DNA from: an uncultured Rhizobiaceae bacterium
GTDB taxonomy: Bacteria; Pseudomonadota; Alphaproteobacteria; Rhizobiales; Rhizobiaceae
Direction: 5' to 3'
Length of the DNA stretch: 64,000 nt
Assembly: GCA_951813045.1 (NCBI GenBank)
Contig: CATOTF010000002.1
Location: 124,001-188,000, forward strand
The notes beneath the pieces are model-generated. The model ran no database searches and was not told the DNA's origin. It was given only the letters and a program-made list of their open reading frames with translations. The translations under genes were made by a program, and so were the position numbers. Positions 37,508 to 46,745 of this stretch are shown piece after piece (position 1 is the stretch's first letter; every line of letters starts with the position of its first letter).

Positions 37508-37831
37508 TCACGATTGCACTATCGCGACGTGTTCAAACATGAAGCTGAAATTTCCACCGTCATTCTCGATGCTGTATTTTATTCGTTCGAATTGTCGAAA
37601 CCTGATATCCTGAACGATATAATAACCATCTTCAGGAATTTCGTTTTCGAATACGAAATTATGGCATTTGAAAAATCGGAATACTGTCACTTGATCATGT
37701 GACAGATATTTAAGCTCAATATCATTTTGAAACTCTTCAAATTTTATAGTCAAATCAACCAACTTGTATTCGGTCCGTTTGTTGAAAATGGATTCGAGAG
37801 TCAACAAACACTCGTCGACAGGTTGATTCAT
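37508..37831 (-). CDS. Hypothetical protein
   Basis: This 107-residue acidic protein starts MNQPVDECLLTLESIF. It has no signal peptide or membrane segment. GAGGA lies about ten bases before ATG 37831, which supports translation. AT content is higher than in the neighbours, hinting at acquired DNA. No family was recognised. Confidence 0.55.
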   Translation of the reverse strand: MNQPVDECLLTLESIFNKRTEYKLVDLTIKFEEFQNDIELKYLSHDQVTVFRFFKCHNFVFENEIPEDGYYIVQDIRFRQFERIKYSIENDGGNFSFMFEHVAIVQS

Positions 37832-37945
37832 GGTGCTGATTCCTCAATTACGATTAAACTTAAGTCGCGCTATTGATCTGGAAGATTTTTCAACGGGTTG
37901 CTCAAAACGAGATCGATACTCTTTAATTATATACACCCTCGCATA

Positions 37946-38265
37946 TTATCTCTCCCTGCGACTCCGTTCCCGCTGCGCTTCTTTTTCGGCCCGTTTTGCA
38001 GCTTTAGCCGCCCCAACATCAGCGGCGATATGTGTCTCGTTACGTTTTTTAGCCAGTTCCATTTGCCTTTGCCGTTCTTCGAACCGCGCCCGTTGCTGGG
38101 GGTCTGTTGTATCGTGGCAATGGGGGCAGGATACGCCGACCGCAAACCGTTCGTCTTTTACTTCGTCCTGGCTGACCGGCATGCGACAGGCGTGGCACAT
38201 GTCGTAGTCACCGACTTCCAAACCGTGTTTGACGGAAACGCGTTGGTCGAAGACAAAACAATCCC
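37946..38265 (-). pseudogene. trhO: tRNA uridine hydroxylase TrhO, C-terminal fragment (split by IS)
   Basis: This fragment begins in frame as CFVFDQRVSVKHGL and contains CHAC and CPHC zinc-type cysteine pairs, then a charged helical tail rich in R, K, E and A. These are the conserved C-terminal features of UPF0176/TrhO proteins. The N-terminal part lies at 39497-40185. Removing IS copy 3 and one TCCC duplication restores WEGD-CFVFDQRV and a 334-residue protein. The fragment has no start signal. Confidence 0.92.
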
Positions 38266-38328
38266 TGGACTTGTCACGGTTTAGTTCCGTGTCCTTGAAT
38301 TGGATTAATCCCATCAAGGAGAACTATT

Positions 38329-38604
38329 ATGGCACGAGGCCACACAGACGAATTCAAGCGTGAAGCGGTGCGTATTGCGCTGACCAGCGGACTTACCCGG
38401 AAACAAGTGGCATCAGATTTGGGGGTCGGCTTTTCGACGTTATCGAAATGGATACAACAATCCCGGCCTGATGACCTTCCACCATCGGTTGATATTGATC
38501 TGGCCAAAGAGAATGAGCGGCTTCGCAGAGAGGTTCGTCTCCTCACGGAGGAGAGGGAGATATTAAAGAAGGCAACAGTGTTCTTCGCGGGTCAAAGCAA
38601 GTGA
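38329..38604 (+). CDS. IS3-family transposase OrfA (copy 3)
   Basis: This 91-residue OrfA has the same sequence as in the other copies, with an intact helix-turn-helix and coiled coil. It overlaps orfB by four bases. Confidence 0.93.
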   Translation: MARGHTDEFKREAVRIALTSGLTRKQVASDLGVGFSTLSKWIQQSRPDDLPPSVDIDLAKENERLRREVRLLTEEREILKKATVFFAGQSK

Positions 38605-39458
38605 GATTTGCGTTTGTCGAAGAACACAGGAAACACGTTCCGGTGGATCGGCTTTGCCATATTCTGAATGTTACATCGCGTGGTTATCGTGCCTGGCACA
38701 ACCGCCCTGTTAGTCAACGGCAGCGCGATGACATGGTGGTTCTGGCGCACATCCGTGAACAGCATCACTTGAGCCTTGGCAGTTATGGTCGCCCGAGAAT
38801 GACGCAGGAGTTGAAGGAAGCCGGCCTTGCTATTGGTCACCGCCGTGTTGGCCGCCTGATGCGCGACAACGGCATTCGAGTGGTCAGAACACGCAAATAC
38901 AAAGCTACGACCGATAGCAATCACCGCTTCAACATTGCGCCTAACTTGCTGGGGCGGAACTTCCAAGCGGATAAACCCAACCAGAAATGGGCAGGTGACA
39001 TCAGCTACATCTGGACCCGTGAGGGCTGGCTGTATCTGGCAGTGATGATCGATCTACATTCACGCCGTGTGGTGGGTTGGGCTGTCAGCAACCGGTTGAA
39101 GAAAGACTTGGCATTGCAGGCTCTCAACCGGGCTTTGGCCCTTCGAAACCCACCGCCGGGCTGCATTCATCATACGGACCGTGGCAGTCAATACTGCTCT
39201 CATGATTATCAAAAACGAATGCGTGAACTGAAGTTTAAAGTGTCCATGAGCCGAAAAGGCAATTGCTGGGACAACGCCGTGGTCGAGACGTTCTTCAAAA
39301 CACTCAAAGCCGAACTCATCTGGCGCGGCACATGGCAAACACGACAGCAAGCAACCGACGCCCTGTTCCAATACATCAACGGCTTTTACAACAGCCGCAG
39401 AAGACACTCAGCAATAGGAGGAATGTCGCCCATCAAATTTGAACGAAAAACGAGTTAA
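38601..39458 (+). CDS. IS3-family transposase OrfB (copy 3)
   Basis: This 285-residue DDE transposase has the same sequence as in the other copies; D133, D193 and E229 are all present. It is expected to be active. Confidence 0.95.
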   Translation: MRFAFVEEHRKHVPVDRLCHILNVTSRGYRAWHNRPVSQRQRDDMVVLAHIREQHHLSLGSYGRPRMTQELKEAGLAIGHRRVGRLMRDNGIRVVRTRKYKATTDSNHRFNIAPNLLGRNFQADKPNQKWAGDISYIWTREGWLYLAVMIDLHSRRVVGWAVSNRLKKDLALQALNRALALRNPPPGCIHHTDRGSQYCSHDYQKRMRELKFKVSMSRKGNCWDNAVVETFFKTLKAELIWRGTWQTRQQATDALFQYINGFYNSRRRHSAIGGMSPIKFERKTS

Positions 39459-39496
39459 ACGAGAACAGGATGCGGAATTAATACGGGACAAGTCCA

Positions 39497-40185
39497 TCCC
39501 CTTCCCAAAGACTGTCTTCCGCCGGCACCTCTTCGAGATATTTCAAAATGCCGCCCTTGAGGTGAAAAACGTTCTCATAACCTTTCGATTTCAACAGAGC
39601 CGTTGATTTTTCACAGCGGATGCCGCCGGTGCAAAACATGGCGACTTTTGAATCCGGCCTGACCTGCAACTCCTGTTCAACCCATTCGGGCAGTTCCCGA
39701 AAGCTTGTTGTTTGCGGGTTTTGTGCGCCTTTGAAAGTACCAATGGCCACTTCGTAATCATTACGCGTGTCCACGACAATGACACCCGGATCGCTGATCA
39801 ACTCGTTCCAGCCTTGAGGATCAACATAAGTGCCCGCATTGTTCGCCGCGTCGACGCCTTCTACACCCAACGTCACGATTTCCTTCTTGAGCCGAACTTT
39901 CATCCGGTAGAAAGGCGCTTCATCCGCATGGGAGAACTTGACGTCTATATCGGAAAACACGTCATGGTTTCTTAGCCACTTGAGCACCGCGTCAATTCCG
40001 TCTGCAGAGCCTGCGATTGTGCCATTTATTCCCTCATGGGCGAGCAGGATGGTTCCCATAACACTGTGCTTTTTGCAGACCTCAAGAAGGGGTTCCTGTA
40101 ATGCCTTAAATTCCGGCAACGTTACAAATTTGTAGAGAGCAGCCACTACATAGGTTGGGTTACTTGTCGATTGAGCGGATTGCAT
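39497..40185 (-). pseudogene. trhO: tRNA uridine hydroxylase TrhO, N-terminal fragment (split by IS)
   Basis: This is the N-terminal 230 residues of TrhO, which installs 5-hydroxyuridine at position 34 of certain tRNAs. The N-terminal acylphosphatase-like domain ([13 protein letters not shown]) and the rhodanese domain with catalytic C185 in FCTGGIRC are complete. IS copy 3 interrupts codon 230-231, and translation would add only a few IS-derived residues (LVPY). Start at 40185 is chosen by family alignment; an upstream in-frame ATG at 40263 exists. The enzyme lacks its conserved C-terminal cysteine domain and is probably inactive. Confidence 0.92.
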
Positions 40186-40272
40186 CTGGTTTTCGATGAT
40201 TTGGATATGTTGAAATTTATGGACAGATGGGTTTCCATACAGCGCCCTTGGTCGCAAGATCAACTGCGCACT

Positions 40273-40398
40273 ATGGGCTGTTGTAACAAACGGGCCCGGA
40301 AAGATGGGAAGAAGAACTTTAGGATGAGCAGACGAATTGTCTATCTGGTATTGGTAATCGCGACCGCGCTGGCGATAGGATATTTATTTCCTGCTTGA
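40273..40398 (+). CDS. Small single-pass membrane protein
   Basis: This 41-residue frame starts [20 protein letters not shown] and ends in a hydrophobic helix, [17 protein letters not shown] basic N-terminus followed by one membrane span suggests an inner-membrane microprotein with its N-terminus inside. It lies divergent from trhO. No strong ribosome site is visible and no family was recognised. A longer in-frame start near 40171 is less likely because it overlaps trhO. Confidence 0.4.
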   Translation: MGCCNKRARKDGKKNFRMSRRIVYLVLVIATALAIGYLFPA

Positions 40399-40808
40399 TG
40401 TGAATTGTATCCATTCACGCACGGGGCACACCCACCGTTACACTTTGCAAGACCGCACATCTTTATAATGAATGGGAATTCACCTTACGTTTGGGTAGGT
40501 TGTGGCAGGAACCTGACTCAATTTGATTGAAAAATTGATTCTGATGCCTGGTCAGCTCGAGTTACGACATTAACAGGTGAGTCTAATTCGTTAATGCGAC
40601 TGGAAACAAGTTTAACAAAAATTCCCTTAGTTTGTGGTCTCAATTCTTAACCAGATGACTCCAAATTCCACAAATTTAACACCCTATTAACCCTAAAGCC
40701 TCAAGAATTAACCACCTGAATTCCGTCCGGAGTTCAAGGCTGTGAACTATGTTGCCATCCTGTCGTTATCGACTTGGGTATTGTGGCTGACCTTTAAGGG
40801 GTGAATTA
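40399..40808. other. Upstream region of the giant repeat protein
   Basis: These 410 AT-rich bases have no supported gene and presumably hold the promoter and long leader of the surface-protein gene. Several TTAA-rich tracts occur between 40570 and 40710. AAGGGG precedes the ATG at 40809. Confidence 0.4.
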
Positions 40809-41965
40809 ATGCTGTCAGCATTTGGAAAAATATTCAAAAGCCACAGGGCTGTAGAGGTGCCAAGCGCTGACAAGCCTCTCATGCGCGTGTTGGAGCCTCG
40901 GGTTTTATTGGACGCTGCTGCGGCATCAACCGCAGAGGGCATGGCTGACCAGGCCGCACATGCTGACTTTGCAGATGAAAATGAAGCCGCCAACGCTGCA
41001 ATGGACGAGGCAACACAGGAAGGTCATGTTCCAGGGTCACAACGCGACTTGTCACGCGATGTTGTTTTCATTGATGGTAATGTCGAGAATATTGGTGAAC
41101 TGCTAAGTGAACTTGATCCGGACGTTGAAGTTCACATTCTTGATCTGACCAGTGATGGCGTTGAACAGATCGCCGACATTCTGGAAGACCGCGAAGATAT
41201 AGCTGCAGTTCATATATTCTCCCACGGTGGACAGGGTTTCCTGAATTTAGGTTCGAGCCAGCTTTCAAGTGAAACGGTCACAACTTCCCACGTTGAAGCT
41301 CTCACCCGCATAGGGGCATCCCTGTCCGAAGATGGGGATATCCTGATATACGGATGTAATTTTGGTGAAGGGGAGGCGGGTCGAGCTGCGGCTGCTCAAT
41401 TGGCTGCAATTACTGGCGCTGATATTGCTGCGTCGGACGATCTGACCGGTAACGCAGAATTGGGCGGTGATTGGGATCTTGAGGTAATTGAGGGTGATGT
41501 AACGACAGCAAACTTCACCGCACCAAACTGATCGGGAATTCTAGCGGAGTTTGAGATCTCCGTTTCTCAAGCACCAACGGTTACTGGTGGTAATGGCCTT
41601 GGTGCGTCAGCTTTATGGTCAAATGCGGGTAATGTTGGCGGGCAAGCAATTGATATTAGAGCGACAGTCAATAATGTAGTGGATGGAGCTACCGTTGATT
41701 TCGCAACCGTTAGTACGACAGATCCCACAGCAGACGATATGCGGGTTATTGTGTCTAATCAGGGTTCAGTCACCGTATTATGGGAGGTGTTTCTAGCCGG
41801 CACAACTACGCGTCCAACAGAAGGCGAAGCGACATTTACCATCGCGGATCTGGATGGTACAGGTGGCATAGGGAACACAATTGAGACCGTAGAAGCCAGT
41901 TTCGCCGGGCTTTCATCCTATGTTGTCCAGGACCCAACCAATCAGTTGATCACGAATACTGGTAC
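40809..41965 (+). pseudogene. Giant LEPR-XLL / DUF4347 surface protein, N-terminal part (in-frame stop, then IS)
   Basis: The N-terminal signature LEPRVLLDAA at residues 28-37 defines the LEPR-XLL class of very large secreted proteins. A DUF4347 domain follows (about residues 80-235, with VFIDGNVENI, FSHGGQGFLNLG and GCNFGEGEAGR). TGA at 41529-41531 closes the frame after 240 codons, but the same frame continues open for another 145 codons with matching beta-rich composition until an IS begins at 41966. The protein would be exported and surface-bound or released. Whether the TGA alone makes a short functional DUF4347 protein is unknown. Confidence 0.85.
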
Positions 41966-42486
41966 TGTTCCCCGTCAGCATTCATGAGACAGAGGTTTGA
42001 TTTTTCTTAAGAGATGATTTTGGTTCATCGTAGCCCTTATGGAGCGAAGATGAGACATAAATCAGGAACCCAAGGATCAGGTTCAGAGAAATTGATCCGA
42101 ACCATCAAACGCAAGACCCGCCGTCAGTATAGTGCGGAGGAAAAGATCCGCATTGTGCTTGATGGCTTGCGCGGTGAAGACAGCATAGCTGAACTGTGCC
42201 GCCGTGAAGGTCTTGCTGAAAGCATGTACTACAAATGGTCGAAGGAGTTTATGGAGGCCGGTAAAAAGCGTCTGTCAGGCGATATAGTGCGTGAGGCTTC
42301 CACCGATGAGGTCAAAGGTCTGCGCCGTGAAGCCCGTGATCTGAAGGAATGCGTGGCAGATCTCACGCTGGAAAACCGTCTTCTTAAAAAAAGCATGATC
42401 GCGGATGGGGAGGATATCGAATGAGATACCCAGCATCTGAGAAACTGGAAATCATCCGAATTGTTGAACAATCACATCTGCCAGCC
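41966..42486 (+). mobile_element. Left half of an IS3-type element
   Basis: The terminus TGTTCCCCGTCAG…GAGACAGAGG at 41966 resembles the complement of the terminus at 25856. The remnant contains a complete orfA and the first 22 codons of orfB (MRYPASEKLEIIRIVEQSHL, from 42421), cut at 42486 by the IS21-type element. The right half does not reappear beyond that element, so it has been deleted. Confidence 0.82.
42050..42424 (+). CDS. IS3-type transposase OrfA (element truncated)
   Basis: This 124-residue protein has a helix-turn-helix (RRQYSAEEKIRIVLDG…SIAELCRREGLAESMYYKW) and a C-terminal coiled coil (LTLENRLLKK). GGAGCG precedes ATG 42050. It overlaps the truncated orfB by ATGA at 42421. Without OrfB it cannot move the element. 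Confidence 0.88.
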   Translation: MRHKSGTQGSGSEKLIRTIKRKTRRQYSAEEKIRIVLDGLRGEDSIAELCRREGLAESMYYKWSKEFMEAGKKRLSGDIVREASTDEVKGLRREARDLKECVADLTLENRLLKKSMIADGEDIE

Positions 42487-42595
42487 TGTGAATCCCGGAG
42501 ACAAAATGACCACAGAAATGGTTGGGTAATCTGACCGTCGCGGAGTAAAATTCCGCACTCTGACACCTTGTGCTTGTGAGTATTAGGTGGGGAAG

Positions 42596-44095
42596 ATGTA
42601 TTCTGTGGATTTGTATAGTCGGGTGCGTCGAGCGTGCCATGTGGATGGGAAGAACAATAGCGAGGTGGCCCGTTTGTTCGGGATTGATCGCAAAACCGTG
42701 GCGAAGATCCTGAAGCACTCGGTTCCGCCCGGTTATCAAAGAACGACCGCGCCTGTTCGCCCGAAGTTGGATCCGTTTGTTGGGATAATTGATCAGATCC
42801 TGAAAGACGACAAAAAGGTCATCAAAAAGCAACGGCACACAGCCAAGCGTATTCATGCGCGGTTACGGGATGAGCACGGGTTCACTGGCGGGATCACCAT
42901 TGTCACTGATTATGTGCGTGAGAAGCAAAGACGAACCCAGGAGGTGTTTGTTCCTCTGGTTCACGCGCCCGGCCATGCTCAGGTCGATTTTGGTGAGACG
43001 TTCGGCGTGATCGACGGTGTCGAACGCAAGCTGCATTACATCGCTATATCGTTGCCGCATTCGGATGCGTTCTTCATGAAGGCGTATCCGGCGGAAACAA
43101 CAGAAGCCTTCTGTGACGGTCACAATGCTGCGTTTGCTTTCTTCGGCGGTGTGCCGTTGTCGATGCTCTACGACAACACCGTGATTGCAGTTGCAAAGAT
43201 CCTGGGCGGTGGCAAACGGATACGCACGAGAACTTTCTCAGAGCTACAATCGCACTATCTGTTTGAGGATAAGTTTGGTCGCCCTGGCAAAGGCAATGAT
43301 AAAGGGAATGTCGAAGGCGTCATTGGTTACGGTCGCAGGAACTTTCTCATCCCAGCCCCACGGTTCGACAGCTTTGATGCCTTGAACGCCTGGTTGGAAG
43401 AATGCTGCCTGAAGCGTCAGGATGATGTTGTTCGCGGACATGGTGAGAGTATTGGTGAACGATTGCTGAGAGACCTGGACGCGCTGATGGCATTGCCCCC
43501 AACGCCATACGACGCGTGTGAAAAGTTTAGCACGCGGGCAACGTCAATCTCGATGATCCGCTACCGCAATAATGATTACTCCGTTCCTGTCGCCTTTGCC
43601 CATCATGAGGTTCAGGTTCGCGGTTACATCCATGAGGTTGTGATTGGCAGTGGAACCGAGATTATTGCCCGCCATCGTCGGTCTTATGAGAAGGCAGACA
43701 TGATCTTCGACCCGCTTCACTATCTGCCCTTGCTGGAACAAAAGGTAGGTGCTCTCGATCAGGCGGCACCATTGCAAGGCTGGGGTTTACCCGATGCATT
43801 TGCGATCCTTCATCGTTTATTAGAAGCCCGCATGGGTAAGGCGGGAAAACGCGAGTATGTTCAGATCCTGCGTCTGCTGGAAACTTTTGAGCTGGAGCAC
43901 GTTCACGCCGCAATCCAACAAGCTTTGGATCTGGGTGCCATTGGCTATGATGCGATCAAGCACCTTATTCTGTGCCGGATCGAGCGGCGACCGCCCAGGC
44001 TTGATCTCGACATCTACCCCTATTTGCCCAAAGCGGTGGTCGAGACGACAAAACCTGCCAGCTATGCCGTGCTGTTGTCGGAGGCGGCAGCATGA
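42596..44095 (+). CDS. istA: IS21-family transposase IstA
   Basis: This ~499-residue DDE transposase has an N-terminal helix-turn-helix (SEVARLFGIDRKTVAKIL) and catalytic-core segments HAQVDFGET and MLYDNTVIAV, with KGNVEGVIGYGRRNFL near the catalytic Glu. A C-terminal beta-barrel region follows. ATG 42596 is preferred over GTG 42587. It overlaps istB by ATGA. It appears intact. Confidence 0.93.
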   Translation: MYSVDLYSRVRRACHVDGKNNSEVARLFGIDRKTVAKILKHSVPPGYQRTTAPVRPKLDPFVGIIDQILKDDKKVIKKQRHTAKRIHARLRDEHGFTGGITIVTDYVREKQRRTQEVFVPLVHAPGHAQVDFGETFGVIDGVERKLHYIAISLPHSDAFFMKAYPAETTEAFCDGHNAAFAFFGGVPLSMLYDNTVIAVAKILGGGKRIRTRTFSELQSHYLFEDKFGRPGKGNDKGNVEGVIGYGRRNFLIPAPRFDSFDALNAWLEECCLKRQDDVVRGHGESIGERLLRDLDALMALPPTPYDACEKFSTRATSISMIRYRNNDYSVPVAFAHHEVQVRGYIHEVVIGSGTEIIARHRRSYEKADMIFDPLHYLPLLEQKVGALDQAAPLQGWGLPDAFAILHRLLEARMGKAGKREYVQILRLLETFELEHVHAAIQQALDLGAIGYDAIKHLILCRIERRPPRLDLDIYPYLPKAVVETTKPASYAVLLSEAAA

Positions 44096-44868
44096 ACGAC
44101 ACTGTTACCGATACACCGCAAGTTCTACTCAAACATCATCTGACCAAACTTCGGCTGCCAACCTTCCAGAGTGAATATACCAAACAGGCCCAACAATGTG
44201 CCGCTGAGAATAAGGATCATGTCCAATATCTCCTGCGGTTATGTGAGTTGGAGCTGATTGAACGTGAGCGCCGAATGGTGGAGCGACGCATCAAAGCTGC
44301 GAAGTTCCCGGCAACCAAGAGCCTCGACAGCTTTGACTTCAAAACGATCCCGTCAGTGAACAAGGTGCTCGTGATGGAACTGGCCCGTTGCGAGTACGCT
44401 GCGAAACGCCAAAACATCATCGCGTTAGGACCAAGTGGAACCGGCAAAACCCATGTTGCCCTCGGCCTTGGACTGGCTGCCTGCCAAAAGGGGATGAAAG
44501 TCCGCTTCACCACGGCTGCTGCACTGGTTCATGAGATGATCGAGGCCGTTGATGAACGTCGCTTGCAACGGCATCAAAAACAACTGGCAGCTCAAGACCT
44601 GCTGATCATTGACGAACTGGGCTTCGTCCCTCTCTCCAAAACCGGGGCGGAGTTGCTGTTCGAAGTAATCAGCCAACGGTATGAACGCGGTTCCATCATC
44701 ATCACATCCAATCTACCATTCGACGAATGGACAGAGGTCTTCGGATCAGAACGCCTAACGGGCGCAATACTCGACCGGCTGACACACCACGTCCACATCC
44801 TGGAGATGAATGGTGAAAGCTACAGGTTGCACCAGAGCCGAAAACAAAAATCTGTTCAAATCAACTGA
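44092..44868 (+). CDS. istB: IS21-family helper ATPase IstB
   Basis: This 258-residue AAA+ ATPase is related to DnaC. Walker A is GPSGTGKT at residues 113-120, Walker B is LLIIDELGFVP, and sensor-like IIITSNLPFDEW follows. IstB assembles on target DNA and licenses strand transfer by IstA. It is intact and cotranscribed with istA. Confidence 0.94.
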   Translation: MNDTVTDTPQVLLKHHLTKLRLPTFQSEYTKQAQQCAAENKDHVQYLLRLCELELIERERRMVERRIKAAKFPATKSLDSFDFKTIPSVNKVLVMELARCEYAAKRQNIIALGPSGTGKTHVALGLGLAACQKGMKVRFTTAAALVHEMIEAVDERRLQRHQKQLAAQDLLIIDELGFVPLSKTGAELLFEVISQRYERGSIIITSNLPFDEWTEVFGSERLTGAILDRLTHHVHILEMNGESYRLHQSRKQKSVQIN

Positions 44869-45770
44869 CACTAAACCAGATCAAAAACACAAACGTCCCA
44901 AAATCTGGCCAATTTTACTCCGGGATCAAGACCCATTTTAGGCTGGGATTGACAGTTGCAGATTTCAACACCGGGGGCACACAAGCTGAGGCGCTGACGA
45001 TCACAACAGATGATGGCGCAGGCGCTGTAAACTCAATCGTTACCGATACAATTGCTATCGCAGTCACCCCTGTGGCCGATATTGTCGATGACGTAATCAC
45101 AACACTGGAAGACAATTCGGCCAGCTTTAACGTTCTGACCGGCACGAGCGGGGCAACCGCTGATACATTTGAACATCCATCAGCCATCGTAAGTTCCATT
45201 GGCACCGGGGCAGGTGGCCCGCAAAATGGTATGGTGACCTTTGATGCCAATGGTGACCTGACGTATACGCCAAGTCCTGACTTCAATGGCGTTGATACTT
45301 TCACCTATACTGTCTCGACTGATGATGCAGGGGGAACTGTTACCGAGACCGCCACTGTTACGGTCAATGTCACCGCCGTCAACGATTCACCGGACGCTCG
45401 TGGAAATGCTTATGAAGCACCCGAAGATACAACGGTTACAGGTAATGTGATTGTTGATGATACGTCGGCGACCCCTGGGTCTGAAACCGGAACAGATAGC
45501 GATGCGGAGACTGCAGCATCGGCACTGGTTGTTTCGTCCTTCACGATTGCAGGTTTCCCAGGGCCGAATCCGGATAATTCATGGCCTGCCGATACATCAG
45601 CAATTGCTTCTGGTTTCGGAACGCTAACGATCAATTCGGATGGGTCATTCACACTTGTTCCCGAGAGTGATTTCAATGGCGCATTCCCGGCAGTTACCTA
45701 TACTGTTGATGATGGGTCAGGTGAATTAAACGCAACTGATTCAGCGCCTCTGCTGTTGACAATCACGCCA

Positions 45771-46448
45771 GTCAATGACGCTCCAAATGCGATCAACGAC
45801 AATAACGTCGGTGTGGAAGATGCCGGCGATGTAACCGGCGATGTTATTGCAAATGATACGGATATTGACGGTGACGCACTCCTCGTCGATACCTTCACGA
45901 TCGCAGGTATTCCGGGCACATTTACCGCTGGTGATACTGCGACAATTCCAGGTGTTGGCTCCATTAATCTATTGCCATCAGGCGCCTACACGTTCACTCC
46001 GAATGTCGATTATAATTCCGTCACCGGCCCTGCCTTCCCAACGCTTACGTACACTGTAACTGATGGGAACCTGAGTGATACTGCTACTCTGAATATCGCG
46101 ATCACACCGGTAAACGATGCTCCGGATGCTGTTAATGACACTGTTACAGGCGTTGAAGATGCCGGTGATGTCACAGGCGATGTCCTGGCAAATGATCTTG
46201 ATGTTGATGGCAATGCGTTCTTTGTTGATACATTCACAATCGCTGGCATCCCAGGCACGTTTATTGCCGGTGATACCGCGACAATTCCAGGGATCGGCAC
46301 CATCAACCTATTGCCATCTGGGGCCTACACATTCACTCCAGATGCAAATTATAATTCCATACAGGGAGCTCCGTTCCCAACGTTAACTTACACAATCACG
46401 GATGGCGCTTTAACGGATACAGCGGCTCTCGATATTACCATTACAACG
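45771..46448 (+). repeat. Near-identical tandem pair of 113-residue repeats
   Basis: Two 339-bp units (45771-46109, 46110-46448) encode almost the same domain (VEDAGDVTGDV, FTIAGIPGTF, LLPSGAYTFTP). Protein identity is high, while many third positions differ, so the duplication is not very recent or is under protein-level selection. Confidence 0.88.
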
Positions 46449-46745
46449 GTTAATGATGCGCCGACCTCATTCGCTCCCAACCAGACAACAAATGAAGATA
46501 CAGATGTATCGGGCACTGTTACGCTTGATGATCCAGACCTCCCCGGCGGGCCCGATGTGCTTGAAGCGTTTCTCGACCCATCACTCGCTTCGCAGCCTCA
46601 AAATGGCATTGTGACGGTTAATCCCGACGGGACATACACTTATTCGCCAGATCCTGAATTCAATGGTATTGATACGTTTACCGTGCTTGTTATCGATAAT
46701 CAGGGCGCACAGACAACGACGACCATTACAATTACAGTACTACCT

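Larger units (their letters stand above)
38266..39496 (+). mobile_element. IS3-family insertion sequence, copy 3 (1231 bp)
   Basis: It has the same terminal repeats (TGGACTTGTC from each end) and length as copies 1 and 2, with a perfect 4-bp target duplication TCCC at 38262-38265 and 39497-39500. It is inserted in trhO, with its transposase genes antisense to the interrupted gene, the same relative orientation as copy 1 in the amine dehydrogenase-like gene. Confidence 0.97.
42487..44931 (+). mobile_element. IS21-family insertion sequence (about 2445 bp)
   Basis: The ends are 26-bp imperfect inverted repeats: TGTGAATCCCGGAGACAAAA at 42487 and the complement TCTTGATCCCGGAGTAAAAT ending at 44931. 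A further internal repeat, CGGAGTAAAATT, occurs at 42541-42552, as in IS21 multi-repeat termini. It encodes istA and istB overlapping by four bases. No target duplication is visible, which agrees with a deletion at the right boundary. It lies inside the IS3-type remnant. Confidence 0.88.

Noticed and set aside
41529-41531. Selenocysteine or programmed readthrough at the in-frame TGA
   Set aside because: No SECIS-like hairpin was evident just downstream, the protein class has no selenocysteine members known to me, and the gene is already broken by IS elements.
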